From Demequina sediminicola (lineage in GTDB: Bacteria; Actinomycetota; Actinomycetes; Actinomycetales; Demequinaceae), in the NCBI RefSeq assembly GCF_000975055.1, contig NZ_BBRB01000002.1, positions 1-64,000 on the forward strand: 64,000 bases of DNA, written 5' to 3'. The position numbers were made by a program, and so were the translations under genes. Below are positions 1 to 8,745 of the stretch, one piece after another. Within the stretch, counting starts at the first letter, position 1, and every line of letters begins with the position of its first letter. Below the pieces are notes generated by a model that saw nothing but the letters and a program-made list of their open reading frames with translations, did no database searches and was not told the origin of the DNA.

Positions 1-1
1 G

Positions 2-508
2 ACGCCGGGGACATCTTCGCTGACCGCCGGTGACAGTGTCGCCTATGAACTGTCTGGGGTGGACGAGTTTGATAACCCCGTCACCGTAACTGCCGACGAC
101 GTCGACTGGACGGTGCCTGAAGGCGCCGCCGTCACTGATGGCACGGTGACGTTCACCAAGGCTGAGGACGCGACGGTCGCGGTGACACTCAGCAGTGACT
201 CTTCGGTCACTGCTTATGCACATGTCACTGTCGCCGCAGGAGACATCGCCTCCCTCACCTTGACTCCAGACTCGTCGTCAGTGACTGCTGGTGACAGTGT
301 TGACTACGCGGTCAATGGCTTTGATGCCTACGATAACCCCATCACTGTGACTGCCGACGACGTCGACTGGACGGTGCCAGACGGTACAACCATCATTAAC
401 GGCACGGTGACGTTCCCTACCGCTGGCGCCGCGACCGTGACTGTCACACTGGTAGGTGATGCTTCGGTGATGGCACGTGCCCATATCAACGTCACTGCCA
501 TGGATACT
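2..508 (+). repeat. Two tandem 261-bp (87-aa) coding repeats
   Basis: One unit spans 2-262 and the next starts at 263 and runs to about 508. Both begin Thr-Pro-x-x-Ser-Ser-x-Thr-Ala-Gly-Asp-Ser-Val and share the VTADDVDWTVP core. The array probably continues upstream of the window. Confidence 0.85.
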
Positions 509-676
509 GGAAACACCGACACTGTCGCTGATGACTCGGCTGGTGAGGGTGGGTTGCCTGCGACTGGTGGTAGTGCTGGGTTGTTGATCCCCGCGGCATT
601 GTTGATCACTGCTGGTGTGGTGGTTGTAGGCGTGCGGCGTTTGCCCACCGCAACCCGGAGTACCGCTAGACGTTGA
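2..676 (+). CDS. LPXTG-anchored surface protein with Ig-like repeats (5' end outside window)
   Basis: The frame is open from base 2, so this is the C-terminal 224 residues of a longer protein. It holds two tandem beta-rich repeats of 87 residues that share VTADDVDWTVP and the T-A-G-D-S-V opening. A typical sortase signal follows: LPATGG, a hydrophobic segment (GLLIPAALLITAGVVVVGV) and a basic tail ending in RR. The family is exported and linked covalently to peptidoglycan by sortase; the repeats resemble bacterial Ig-like or invasin-type spacer domains. The ligand and the N-terminal domain cannot be seen. The cell-wall anchoring call is strong; the function is unknown. Confidence 0.85.
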   Translation, partial: TPGTSSLTAGDSVAYELSGVDEFDNPVTVTADDVDWTVPEGAAVTDGTVTFTKAEDATVAVTLSSDSSVTAYAHVTVAAGDIASLTLTPDSSSVTAGDSVDYAVNGFDAYDNPITVTADDVDWTVPDGTTIINGTVTFPTAGAATVTVTLVGDASVMARAHINVTAMDTGNTDTVADDSAGEGGLPATGGSAGLLIPAALLITAGVVVVGVRRLPTATRSTARR

Positions 677-772
677 GCCGGCATCAGCATCGGCCGTCTA
701 TGCCGACGTCACCGGTTCAGTTTGCGGCTGATTGACCAGGCAGAGCCGCGAATTGCGCGCTAGCCTGCAGTT

Positions 773-1282
773 ATGGCCGAGTTCCACGTGGAGCAGCGCC
801 AACCGTTGCCAGTGGTGACAGCGACTGTCATGGTGACGTTGGCGAACATTGGTGAGCGCGTCGGGCCGGTCTTCGATGATCTTGAACGCAGCCTCCATGA
901 GGCTGGCCTCGACGATGTGCTCCCCGGTCTATTGCGGTATCACGCGGTTGAACGCGACAGCGAGTTTCGCGTTGATGTGGCGCACGTGGTCCCAGATGGG
1001 TTCGTGGCGCCTGCGCCATACGCGAGTGAGGTGCTACCCGGCGGGCTTTTTGCCGTCGCCACCCAGTCCGGGCCTTACGAGTGGATCACGGGCCTGACTC
1101 GTGAACTCATGGAGTGGGGCCGTCAGCAGGGCCTCGACTATGCGATGCTTCCAAGCGCTGATGGCGAACCTCCTGGCGCAGGTGAGACGTGGGAGTGCTG
1201 GTACGAGGCCTATCTTGAACCTCCCAGCTACGGGGAGCATGGTCCCGAGGGGCCTGTCCAGATTGCACTCAAGCTTCGCTAA
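773..1282 (+). CDS. GyrI-like small-molecule-binding domain protein
   Basis: This 169-residue protein looks like a stand-alone GyrI-like (AraC effector-binding) domain. It has the early beta strand VTATVMVTL, PVFDDLERSLHEAG, then PGGLFAVATQSGPYEWI, and ends with WECWYEAYLEPP, the usual order of the SHV-fold repeats. Such proteins bind hydrophobic ligands or hydrolyse xenobiotics; no DNA-binding domain is present. A -10 like TAGCCT at 761-766 lies six bases before ATG and no Shine-Dalgarno sequence is visible, so the mRNA is probably leaderless. The physiological ligand is unknown. Confidence 0.7.
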   Translation: MAEFHVEQRQPLPVVTATVMVTLANIGERVGPVFDDLERSLHEAGLDDVLPGLLRYHAVERDSEFRVDVAHVVPDGFVAPAPYASEVLPGGLFAVATQSGPYEWITGLTRELMEWGRQQGLDYAMLPSADGEPPGAGETWECWYEAYLEPPSYGEHGPEGPVQIALKLR

Positions 1283-1312
1283 TCGTGCGCACACCCGGCT
1301 AAGTTGGAGGGT

Positions 1313-2092
1313 ATGAGTGCCCACAGTATTGACCTCAACAGCATTGACCTGAACGCCGACTTGGGTGAGGGCTTTGGCCGTTGGACACTCACCGACGATG
1401 CTGCCTTGCTTGACGTCGTGACGAGCGCCAATGTGGCGTGTGGGTTTCACGCGGGTGATGCGGTCACGATGCGTCACGTCTGTGAACTCGCGGTGGAGCG
1501 GGGCGTGGCGATCGGTGCGCATGTGGCATACAGGGACCTCGCGGGTTTTGGACGTCGGGCAATGGATATGGCTGCTGATGACCTCGCTGCCGATGTGGCC
1601 TACCAGATTGGAGCCCTGGAAGCCTTTGCGCGGGCGGCTGGTGGCGAAGTTTCGTACGTGAAGCCCCACGGCGCGCTCTACAACCGGATCGTCGGGGACG
1701 CCGAGCAGGCTGCCGCGGTCGTGGCCGGGGTCGCGCTTGCGGGCGCACGGCCCATTCTTGGTCTCCCGGGTTCCGCGGTACTCGACATTGCGCCTTCACA
1801 GGGCTGCGCTGCTGTGACTGAGGCATTCGCTGACCGCGCCTACCTCTCAGACGGTTCGCTTGCGCCGCGGTCCCTCCCGGGCGCTGTGTTGCAAGGCGCC
1901 GATGCCGTTGCTCAGCGGGCAGTCGACATCGCCACGGGCGTGCCGCTGACGACGCACGACGGTAGTGCCATCACGGTTCGCGCCTCATCGTTGTGTGTGC
2001 ATGGTGACAGCCCGGATGCAGTCCACACGGCTCGGCTCGTGCGGGAACGGCTCGAGGCCTCCGGAGTCGACGTGAAGCGTTGGTCTGCATGA
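1313..2092 (+). CDS. pxpA: 5-oxoprolinase subunit A (LamB/YcsF family)
   Basis: This 259-residue protein has the YcsF signature IDLNADLGEGFG near the N-terminus, then ANVACGFHAGD, GAHVAYRDLAGFGRR and YVKPHGALYN, which carry conserved His and Asp residues of the family. With PxpB and PxpC it forms the ATP-dependent 5-oxoprolinase that opens pyroglutamate to glutamate in the cytosol. I chose ATG 1313; the GGAGG at 1306-1310 is too close to act as a ribosome site, but TAAGTT at 1300-1305 is a good -10 for a leaderless message. The N-terminus contains a duplicated SIDLN. The gene is coupled to pxpB by an ATGA overlap. Confidence 0.93.
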   Translation: MSAHSIDLNSIDLNADLGEGFGRWTLTDDAALLDVVTSANVACGFHAGDAVTMRHVCELAVERGVAIGAHVAYRDLAGFGRRAMDMAADDLAADVAYQIGALEAFARAAGGEVSYVKPHGALYNRIVGDAEQAAAVVAGVALAGARPILGLPGSAVLDIAPSQGCAAVTEAFADRAYLSDGSLAPRSLPGAVLQGADAVAQRAVDIATGVPLTTHDGSAITVRASSLCVHGDSPDAVHTARLVRERLEASGVDVKRWSA

Positions 2093-2787
2093 CGGTCACG
2101 ATGCACCAGGTAGGTGAGCATGCCGTGTTGCTCGACCTTTCGCCACTTGACCATTCCGGGGACGAGTTTGCCGTGGCAACGGAGGGGCGTGCAGTGCCGA
2201 TGCCAAACCTCGTGGCGAGCTTGTGGGAGCGCCTGATGGCCGCACGTGAGTCTGGGACATTCACGGCGACCGACGTTGTCCCTGCAGCCCGCACCATCCT
2301 TGTGGACGGTGTGAGTGCAGACGATGCCCGGAGCATCGGCGCCGTGGTCGACGACTGGGAATCCACGGGATTTGCGCGTGCGGCGATGGGACTCAGCGAA
2401 GCCGATGTTCCGGTAATTGAGATTCCTGTCACGTTTGACGGCCCCGATCTTGCGACCGTTGCTGAACTATGGGGCACCAGCACCCACGGTGTTGCCGAAA
2501 TCATGCGGGACGCCGACCTGCGCGTGGCGTTCTGTGGCTTTGCTCCCGGCTTCGCCTACATGAGCGGTATTGGTGCAGAGCGCGCAGTCCCGCGACGTAC
2601 TAGCCCACGGTCCCGTGTCCCCGTAGGTGCGGTGGGGCTCGCCGGTGAATACACCGGCATCTACCCACGCAGCAGCCCCGGTGGATGGCAGTTGCTCGGC
2701 ACCGCCCGGGACGCGACCCTATGGGACATTGCGCGCCCCAACCCCGCACTCTTGGTCCCCGGAACCCGAGTGAGGCTGGTGTCATGA
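2089..2787 (+). CDS. pxpB: 5-oxoprolinase subunit B (KipI family)
   Basis: This 232-residue KipI/PxpB subunit contains the hallmark FCGFAPGFAYMSG, followed by VPRRTSPRSRVPVGAVGLAG and the PRSSPGGWQLLG block, all typical of allophanate hydrolase subunit 1-like proteins. The start at ATG 2089 overlaps the pxpA stop as ATGA; an upstream TTG at 2080 would also be in frame but is less likely. It works with PxpA and PxpC in cleavage of 5-oxoproline. The alternative historic label is KipI, an inhibitor of sensor kinase KinA, but the pxpABC arrangement favours the enzyme. Confidence 0.93.
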   Translation: MTVTMHQVGEHAVLLDLSPLDHSGDEFAVATEGRAVPMPNLVASLWERLMAARESGTFTATDVVPAARTILVDGVSADDARSIGAVVDDWESTGFARAAMGLSEADVPVIEIPVTFDGPDLATVAELWGTSTHGVAEIMRDADLRVAFCGFAPGFAYMSGIGAERAVPRRTSPRSRVPVGAVGLAGEYTGIYPRSSPGGWQLLGTARDATLWDIARPNPALLVPGTRVRLVS

Positions 2788-3650
2788 TCGAAGTTCTTGA
2801 CGCCGGCGCACTGTTGACCGTCCAAGACCTAGGCCGTCCCGGGTACGCGCACCTGGGGGTCTCGCGTTCGGGGGCGGCCGACGCGCTCGCGGCGGTGCGC
2901 GCCAACACGTTGGTGGGTAATCAGGCCACCGATGCGGTCCTTGAAACGACACTCACGGGCGCGGTACTGAGATTCACCGACGCCGCGACAGTTGCACTCA
3001 CAGGCACAGCTGGGCCTGCCTTCGTCGGTGACGTCCCCGCCCCGATGAACCGGCCAGTCCGCCTGGGTGCGGGCCAAGTCCTCGAAATCGCGCCACCCGA
3101 GCGTGGACTGCGAACCTATGTTGCTGTGCGCGGCGGAATTGACGTGCCTGCCGTGCTCACGTCGCGTTCGACGGACACCCTCTCGGGCATCGGCCCGGCG
3201 CCACTGCAGCCAGGTGACCGCCTCTCGATCGGCGAGTCGACACCTGCCAGCGCGACATTGTTCGACGCGGGCGGTACTCCCGTTCCCGAGGTCACCGACC
3301 CCGGCACAGTGCTGGCGCTCAAAGCACTCGCGGGCCCACGCGCGGACTGGATCCATGAGGCGCATGCCGTCGCCGATCACACTTACACGGTCACAGCGGA
3401 ATCGAACCGTGTGGGTATGCGCGTCGACGGTCCCGCGCTGGAATGGGCGCGTACCGAGGAACTCGCCAGTGAAGGAGTGGTGGCGGGGGCCATCCAAGTC
3501 CCACCCTCGGGGCTCCCCGTGTTCTTCCTTGCGGACCACCCCACGACAGGTGGGTACCCCGTGATCGGTGTCCTCACCGATGAGGCCGTGGCGCTCGCGG
3601 CGCAGTGCGCCCCCGGTCAGCGAGTGCGCATTGACCTGCGAGACGCGTAG
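2784..3650 (+). CDS. pxpC: 5-oxoprolinase subunit C (KipA family)
   Basis: This 288-residue protein starts at ATG 2784, overlapping the pxpB stop (ATGA). It has VQDLGRPGYAHLGVSRSGA near the N-terminus, then ESNRVGMRVDGPAL and the DHPTTGGYPVIGVL block. These are diagnostic of the biotin-dependent carboxylase-like/KipA family. It is the last gene of pxpABC. A 12-bp-stem hairpin begins inside the last codons and enclosing the stop codon ends the operon. Confidence 0.93.
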   Translation: MIEVLDAGALLTVQDLGRPGYAHLGVSRSGAADALAAVRANTLVGNQATDAVLETTLTGAVLRFTDAATVALTGTAGPAFVGDVPAPMNRPVRLGAGQVLEIAPPERGLRTYVAVRGGIDVPAVLTSRSTDTLSGIGPAPLQPGDRLSIGESTPASATLFDAGGTPVPEVTDPGTVLALKALAGPRADWIHEAHAVADHTYTVTAESNRVGMRVDGPALEWARTEELASEGVVAGAIQVPPSGLPVFFLADHPTTGGYPVIGVLTDEAVALAAQCAPGQRVRIDLRDA

Positions 3651-3669
3651 CTGGCTGCGCGTCTCGCAG
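3636..3669. terminator. Hairpin enclosing the pxpC stop codon (bidirectional terminator)
   Basis: A perfect 12-bp stem is formed by 3636-3647 and 3658-3669 around a 10-base loop that contains the TAG of pxpC. The convergent BCCT gene ends five bases away, so one hairpin probably serves both transcripts. Confidence 0.7.
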
Positions 3670-3673
3670 ATCG

Positions 3674-5593
3674 TTACTTGGTGGTGTCCTGTTCGCCGTC
3701 GAGGCCTTCGATGGGACGCACGATCTCGTCCGTGGGGTGAGCCTCGTACAGTGGCGCCTCGCTGTCTTCACCTGCGGCGGCATCGGCAGGATCGACCGCC
3801 ACGACGGGATGCGTTCCCGTAGGCGCGTCGGAGTAGTCCGGCCACGCCCGATGCTGGTGGGCCTTGCGCTTGCGGAGCCGAGCAATCCTGGCCTTCGCAC
3901 GCTCACCTTGACCGCGCGTCAGGATGGTGCGTGATCCCTCAACGTCGATGTCGGCCACAGTCTCATCGATCTCGTACTCACCAGAGATGCTGTCGCGAAC
4001 GTGGTCCATGAACTCGGCACGGTTGTTGGCCAGGTAGATCCGGTGTTCGCGCCGGAATGCCTTCACAGTCGACAAACAGATACCGATCATGACGATGGAG
4101 AACGGCAGTGCTGTGATGATGGCTGCGGTTTGGAGGGCACTCAATCCGCCCGAGAGCAGCAGTGCAATGGCTACCAGGGCAGTGACGCAGGCCCAGAAGA
4201 TGCGAATCCAACGTTTGGGGGACTCGTCGCCGCCCGTGGTGATCATCGACAACACCAGCGAACCCGAGTCGGAACTGGTGACGAAGAACACTGCGATCAG
4301 GAGGATTGCACCCAAGGTGAGCGCCGTGCCTCCCGGCAGGGTGTCGAGCATCTGGAACAAAGACCCGTTGGCATCGACCTCGCCGTTGGGCCCCACGAGC
4401 CCGCCGCCGCTGTACAGCTCCTCGTAGAGCGCCGTTCCGCCCATGACCGCGAACCAGAAGAACGTGATCACTGACGGAACCAGTAGGACGCCCCACACGA
4501 ACTCGCGCACGGTGCGGCCCTTGGACACGCGGGCAATGAAGACGCCAACGAACGGTGCCCAGGAAATCCACCAGCCCCAGTAGAACGTGGTCCAACTGGC
4601 CTGCCACTCTTCACCGGCGGCGCCTTGGAAGGCGGACACATTGAAGCTCAGGCCAATGAAGTTCTGGATGTAACTACCGATGGACTGCACGAACTCGCGC
4701 ATCAGGAACTCGGTGGGACCCGCAAAAAGAACGAACAGCAGCAGGAACAGCGCGAGCGCGAGGTTGATGTTGGAGAGCCACTTCATTCCTCGCTGAAGAC
4801 CTGTCACGAGCGAGAAGATCGTGACAATGGTGATGGCGATGATGAGCCACACCTGGGTTTGAGTCGAGGGCTGAGCGATGTTCACTGACTCGAGGCCCGA
4901 CGAGATCTGCATCACGCCGAGGCCGAGCGAGGTAGCAACACCAAAGAGGGTTCCCACAACGGCAGTGATGTCAATCACGTTGCCCCACCCACCGTGGATG
5001 CGCTTGCCCAAGAGAGGTTCGAGTGCGTAGCGGATGGAGACAGGGCGGCCTCGACGGTGGACGGCGTACGCGATGCCGAGTCCCACGACGATGTAGATAG
5101 CCCACGCATGGATTCCCCAGTGCAGGAATGTCTGTGACATGGCTGCTTGTGCGAGTTGCTCGGGGGTACCGGACACTCCCGGCCGCGGGTTCGCGTAGTG
5201 GGAGAGCGGCTCGGCGACGCCGTAGAAGACCAGGCCGATGCCCATTCCGGCTGCGAACAGCATGGCGAACCAGGAGAACATCGAGAACTGTGGCTTGTCT
5301 GAGTCCTTACCCAGCACGATGTTGCCGAAGCGGCTGAAGCCCATGACCAGCGCGAAGCCCACGAATACTGCGGCGATCAGCACGTAGTACCAGCCGAAGG
5401 CGTTGACGATCGTGTCCTGGATGGCACCGAAGGCCTTCTCGGCCAGGTCCGGAGCGATCATGGCGAAGGCCACGAAGCTCAAGATGATGGCCGCCGAGGG
5501 CCAGAACACCCAGGTAGCGAGAGCGGTGCGCGACATCGGTGTGCGCGTGGCGTCTGCGTGTTCTGCCACGGGAGAGGACTCAGATGCTGACAT
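3674..5593 (-). CDS. BCCT-family osmolyte transporter (betaine/carnitine/choline type)
   Basis: This 639-residue membrane protein has about 12 hydrophobic segments and the BCCT signature WWISWAPFVGVFIARVSKGR, plus FYGVAEPLSHY early on. The family imports glycine betaine, ectoine, choline or carnitine with sodium or protons. The C-terminal tail of about 110 residues is charged, with a basic stretch (KARIARLRKRKAHQ), resembling the osmosensing tail of BetP. A minus-strand TAGATT (5601-5606) lies seven bases from ATG, suggesting a leaderless mRNA. Proximity to pxpABC may hint at osmolyte or glutamate balance, but that is inference. Substrate is not decided by the sequence I can read. Confidence 0.93.
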   Translation of the reverse strand: MSASESSPVAEHADATRTPMSRTALATWVFWPSAAIILSFVAFAMIAPDLAEKAFGAIQDTIVNAFGWYYVLIAAVFVGFALVMGFSRFGNIVLGKDSDKPQFSMFSWFAMLFAAGMGIGLVFYGVAEPLSHYANPRPGVSGTPEQLAQAAMSQTFLHWGIHAWAIYIVVGLGIAYAVHRRGRPVSIRYALEPLLGKRIHGGWGNVIDITAVVGTLFGVATSLGLGVMQISSGLESVNIAQPSTQTQVWLIIAITIVTIFSLVTGLQRGMKWLSNINLALALFLLLFVLFAGPTEFLMREFVQSIGSYIQNFIGLSFNVSAFQGAAGEEWQASWTTFYWGWWISWAPFVGVFIARVSKGRTVREFVWGVLLVPSVITFFWFAVMGGTALYEELYSGGGLVGPNGEVDANGSLFQMLDTLPGGTALTLGAILLIAVFFVTSSDSGSLVLSMITTGGDESPKRWIRIFWACVTALVAIALLLSGGLSALQTAAIITALPFSIVMIGICLSTVKAFRREHRIYLANNRAEFMDHVRDSISGEYEIDETVADIDVEGSRTILTRGQGERAKARIARLRKRKAHQHRAWPDYSDAPTGTHPVVAVDPADAAAGEDSEAPLYEAHPTDEIVRPIEGLDGEQDTTK

Positions 5594-5699
5594 GGGGCCA
5601 AATCTATCGGTTTGCAGGGCATTGCGTGCGGCGGCAGTCCCAGATGGACGAGCATCGTGGGTTCACAAGCGACCCCCGTTGTGGCTATGGTGGGCGAAC

Positions 5700-5780
5700 C
5701 ACACGACACGGGGTGCCCCATCCGGGGCTGAGATGACACCCGTTGAACCTGATCTAGCTAGAACTAGCGAAGGGATGTCG
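5700..5780 (+). promoter_or_regulatory. TPP riboswitch (THI element)
   Basis: The element contains ACGGGGTGCCC, then GGCTGAGATGACACCCGTT, GAACCTGATCTAGCTAGAAC and GCGAAGGGA, which are the conserved THI-box blocks. CGACA at 5704-5708 pairs with TGTCG at 5776-5780 as the closing P1 helix. The purine-rich GAAGGG that serves as the thiM ribosome-binding site is itself part of the conserved 3' strand. Binding of thiamine pyrophosphate should therefore mask initiation directly. Confidence 0.96.
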
Positions 5781-5783
5781 CGC

Positions 5784-6593
5784 ATGACGCGTACGCCTAT
5801 TGAACCGTCCGTACCCTCAGCCGAAGTGCTCGAGGAGATCCGTAACCAGACACCTTTGGTGCACAGCATTACGAACACTGTGACCGTGGAACTGGTGGCG
5901 AACACCATTCTTGCTGTGGGGGCAACGCCCGCCATGGTGGACATTGAGGGTGAGGCTGGGCCGTTCGCTCGGATTGCCTCTGCCTTGCACATCAACATTG
6001 GCACGCCTTCTCCCGAGCAGCGGGTGGCAATGACTGAGGCTGCTCACGCTGCCGTGGACGCCGGGACGCCGTGGGTGCTTGACCCTGTCGCGGTGGGCGT
6101 CTTGCCTGTCCGTACTGCGCTGGCACAAAGCCTGGTGGAGTTGCGGCCGTCAATCATTCGCGGCAACGCCTCGGAGATTATTGCGCTCGCGGGCTTGGGC
6201 GGTGGTGGTCGCGGTGTGGATGCGGCCGATGCCGTCGATGAGGCTCAGGAGGCGGCGTACTCGCTGGCGGTGCGCACCGGCGGTGCGGTGGCGGTTTCGG
6301 GTCCGGTTGACTTGATTGTTGATGCGGAGCGCACCGTACGGATTGCGGGTGGGCACTCGTTGCTGACCCGCATCACTGGTGGCGGGTGTGCGCTGGGTGG
6401 GGTGATGGCTGCGTGCGTGGCCGTGCACCGCGACCCGTGGGAAGCTGCTGCTGCCGCAAGCGACATTTACGGTCAGGCCGCGGAAGGTGCCGCCAGCGTC
6501 TCGGCGGGCCCGGGGGAGTTCCGGATGCGCTTGCTCGATTCCCTCGCTGCGCTGTGGCCCGCACAGTTGCGGGTGCAGGAGGCGTTGGTATGA
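5784..6593 (+). CDS. thiM: Hydroxyethylthiazole kinase
   Basis: This 269-residue ribokinase-like kinase has VHSITNTVTVELVANTILAVG near the N-terminus and ITGGGCALGG with the catalytic Cys near residue 200. It phosphorylates 4-methyl-5-(2-hydroxyethyl)thiazole for thiamine salvage. I chose ATG 5784 because GAAGGG lies nine bases upstream; ATG 5775 is in frame but lies inside the riboswitch closing helix. It is first in the operon thiM-thiE-thiD/tenA, with all junctions ATGA overlaps. Confidence 0.95.
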   Translation: MTRTPIEPSVPSAEVLEEIRNQTPLVHSITNTVTVELVANTILAVGATPAMVDIEGEAGPFARIASALHINIGTPSPEQRVAMTEAAHAAVDAGTPWVLDPVAVGVLPVRTALAQSLVELRPSIIRGNASEIIALAGLGGGGRGVDAADAVDEAQEAAYSLAVRTGGAVAVSGPVDLIVDAERTVRIAGGHSLLTRITGGGCALGGVMAACVAVHRDPWEAAAAASDIYGQAAEGAASVSAGPGEFRMRLLDSLAALWPAQLRVQEALV

Positions 6594-7231
6594 GTATTGA
6601 CTTGTCGATTTACCTCGTCACCGATGTGAGTCAGTCCGCTGGCTGTGGTCGGGACATCGTCACCACTGTCCGTGAAGCCGTCGCGGGCGGCGCTACCGCC
6701 GTTCAGATTCGCCACAAGGACGCGGATGCCCGCTCACTCATGGGTCTCACACGGTCCGTCGCGGAGGCCGTTCCCGAGCATGTGGCCGTCATCGTGAACG
6801 ACAGGGTGGACGTCGCCCACGCCGCGCGTGCCGCGGGGGTCAAAGTCGATGGGGTGCACCTCGGCCAGCGGGATCTCCCCGTCGCCGACGCCCGCCGTAT
6901 CCTCGGTGACGATGCCATCATTGGCCTCTCTACTTCGACGCCGGATCAAATCCTGGCAGCCGCAGATGTGGACTACCTCGGCATCGGCGCTGTGCGTCCC
7001 ACCACATCCAAAGTGAACCCGCCTCCACCGCTGGGCATCGAGCGCGCCTGTGAATTGGCGCGCCACTGTGCGGTTCCCGCTGTGGCCATCGGAGGGGTAC
7101 GCGCGGACGATGTGGCCGAGCTGCGTCGCGGTGGATTCGCAGGCGCAGCGGTTGTCTCGTGGATCTGCGCCTCCCCGGACCCACGCGCCGCTGCCGCGAT
7201 GCTCTCTCAAGTGTGGGAGGCCGCTGCATGA
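6590..7231 (+). CDS. thiE: Thiamine-phosphate synthase
   Basis: This 213-residue TIM-barrel enzyme joins the thiazole phosphate and HMP pyrophosphate to give thiamine phosphate. Visible motifs are VQIRHKDAD, VIVNDRVDVA, GVHLGQRDLPVADAR, YLGIGAVRPTTSK and PAVAIGGV, in the usual order. The familiar GPVFxTxTK loop is present as GAVRPTTSK. The start ATG 6590 overlaps the thiM stop (ATGA). It receives products from ThiM upstream and ThiD downstream. Confidence 0.94.
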   Translation: MSIDLSIYLVTDVSQSAGCGRDIVTTVREAVAGGATAVQIRHKDADARSLMGLTRSVAEAVPEHVAVIVNDRVDVAHAARAAGVKVDGVHLGQRDLPVADARRILGDDAIIGLSTSTPDQILAAADVDYLGIGAVRPTTSKVNPPPPLGIERACELARHCAVPAVAIGGVRADDVAELRRGGFAGAAVVSWICASPDPRAAAAMLSQVWEAAA

Positions 7232-8745
7232 CCGGGGTCACGGGAGGAGCCCCACGCACCATCCCTCGGGTCCTGTCTATTGCCGGAACCGACCCCACCG
7301 GAGGTGCTGGCGTCCAGGCCGACCTCAAGTCAATTGCGGCCCACGGCGGCTACGGTATGGCCGCGGTGACTGCGCTCGTGTCCCAGAACACGCGGGGCGT
7401 GCGTGACGTTCACGCGCCGCCAGCGCAGTTCCTGGCCTCGCAACTCGACGCTGTCAGCGACGATGTCGAGATCGATGCGGTCAAGATCGGCATGCTGTTC
7501 GACGCGGACATCATTGCCGTGGTGAAGGCATGGCTTGAACGCATTCAGCCGCCCGTTGTGGTCCTTGACCCCGTCATGGTGGCGACTAGCGGTGACCGGC
7601 TTCTCAACGCGGATGCAGAACAGGCCTTGCGTGGCTTGCTGCCCTTAGCTGACCTCATCACTCCCAACGTTCCCGAACTTGCCGCGCTGATCGAAGAACC
7701 CGTCGCTCAGACCTGGGAGACGGTCATGGATCAGGCCTCCCGTCTCGCGTGTGATCTGGGTGTGAGTGTCCTTGCCAAGGGTGGACACCTCTCCGGCGAC
7801 CTGGTCAGAGATGCGCTGGTGCCGCCGTGTGAACTCGAGCCAATCGAGTTCACGTCACCCCGCATCGACACCGACGCCACCCACGGCACCGGATGCTCAC
7901 TTTCCTCGGCCATCGCGACGCTCCGAGCCCGTACGGGCCGCTGGGATACGGCGGTCGCCGAGGCGAAGGCGTGGATGACCACGGCCCTGAACGAGGCATC
8001 GGCCCTCCACGTCGGGCAGGGACATGGACCCATCTCCCACTTCGCGGAAATGTGGGAGAAGGCCGATGCCGTGGTGGACCCCCGCGACAACGATGCAGCG
8101 ACCATCGCGCAAGGCTGGTGGGATGCGACTGCGCAGATTCGATTCGAAACCGACGAGCTGGACTTTGTGCGTGAACTCGGGGCCGGAACGCTCGATGCTG
8201 AGGCGTTCACCTGGTACGTCGCGCAGGACGCTCTGTACTTGCGCGACTATGGACGGGTGCTTGCAGCGGCCGCGGCCCTCGCTCCGCGTGCACAGGAACA
8301 AGCGTTCTGGGCGCGCGGGGCACACGCGGTCATCGCCATCGAGATGGAACTGCACCAGGGGTACTTGCCTCCCGAGAACATCTGGGACGCTGAGCCCTCT
8401 TCCGTGACAACTGCCTACACCGATCACCTGCTCGCTGCGGCAGCACGGGGTGACTATGCAGTCCTGTGTGCTGCAGTGCTCCCGTGTTACTGGATCTATC
8501 ACGATGTCGGGACACGGCTTTCAGCGCAACGCACCCCCGACCACCCGTACGGGGCGTGGCTTGACACCTACGCCGATGAGACGTTCGCGGCCTCCACGCG
8601 AGAGGCCATCGAGATCGCCTCGAACGCCGTGCTCCACTCAAGCAGCGCCACCCGCCAAGCGGCAGAACGGGCATTTGTCCTGTCTGCCACACACGAGAGG
8701 GACTTCTTCGCAGCACCGCTTGCGCTACGAACCCTCGGAGTCTGA
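7228..8745 (+). CDS. thiD: Bifunctional ThiD-TenA: HMP(-P) kinase fused to aminopyrimidine aminohydrolase
   Basis: This 505-residue fusion has a ThiD kinase domain (about residues 14-265) with SIAGTDPTGGAGVQADLKS, DPVMVATSGDRLL and the anion-hole loop DATHGTGCSL. A TenA/thiaminase II domain follows (about 290-505), with EMELHQGY and the active-site Cys in LPCYWIYHDVG near residue 419. ThiD phosphorylates HMP twice; TenA hydrolyses aminopyrimidine breakdown products to HMP, so one chain covers salvage and activation. The start ATG 7228 overlaps thiE. The 3' end overlaps the convergent ltrA-like gene by 21 bases. The fusion is known in actinobacteria. Confidence 0.94.
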   Translation: MTGVTGGAPRTIPRVLSIAGTDPTGGAGVQADLKSIAAHGGYGMAAVTALVSQNTRGVRDVHAPPAQFLASQLDAVSDDVEIDAVKIGMLFDADIIAVVKAWLERIQPPVVVLDPVMVATSGDRLLNADAEQALRGLLPLADLITPNVPELAALIEEPVAQTWETVMDQASRLACDLGVSVLAKGGHLSGDLVRDALVPPCELEPIEFTSPRIDTDATHGTGCSLSSAIATLRARTGRWDTAVAEAKAWMTTALNEASALHVGQGHGPISHFAEMWEKADAVVDPRDNDAATIAQGWWDATAQIRFETDELDFVRELGAGTLDAEAFTWYVAQDALYLRDYGRVLAAAAALAPRAQEQAFWARGAHAVIAIEMELHQGYLPPENIWDAEPSSVTTAYTDHLLAAAARGDYAVLCAAVLPCYWIYHDVGTRLSAQRTPDHPYGAWLDTYADETFAASTREAIEIASNAVLHSSSATRQAAERAFVLSATHERDFFAAPLALRTLGV

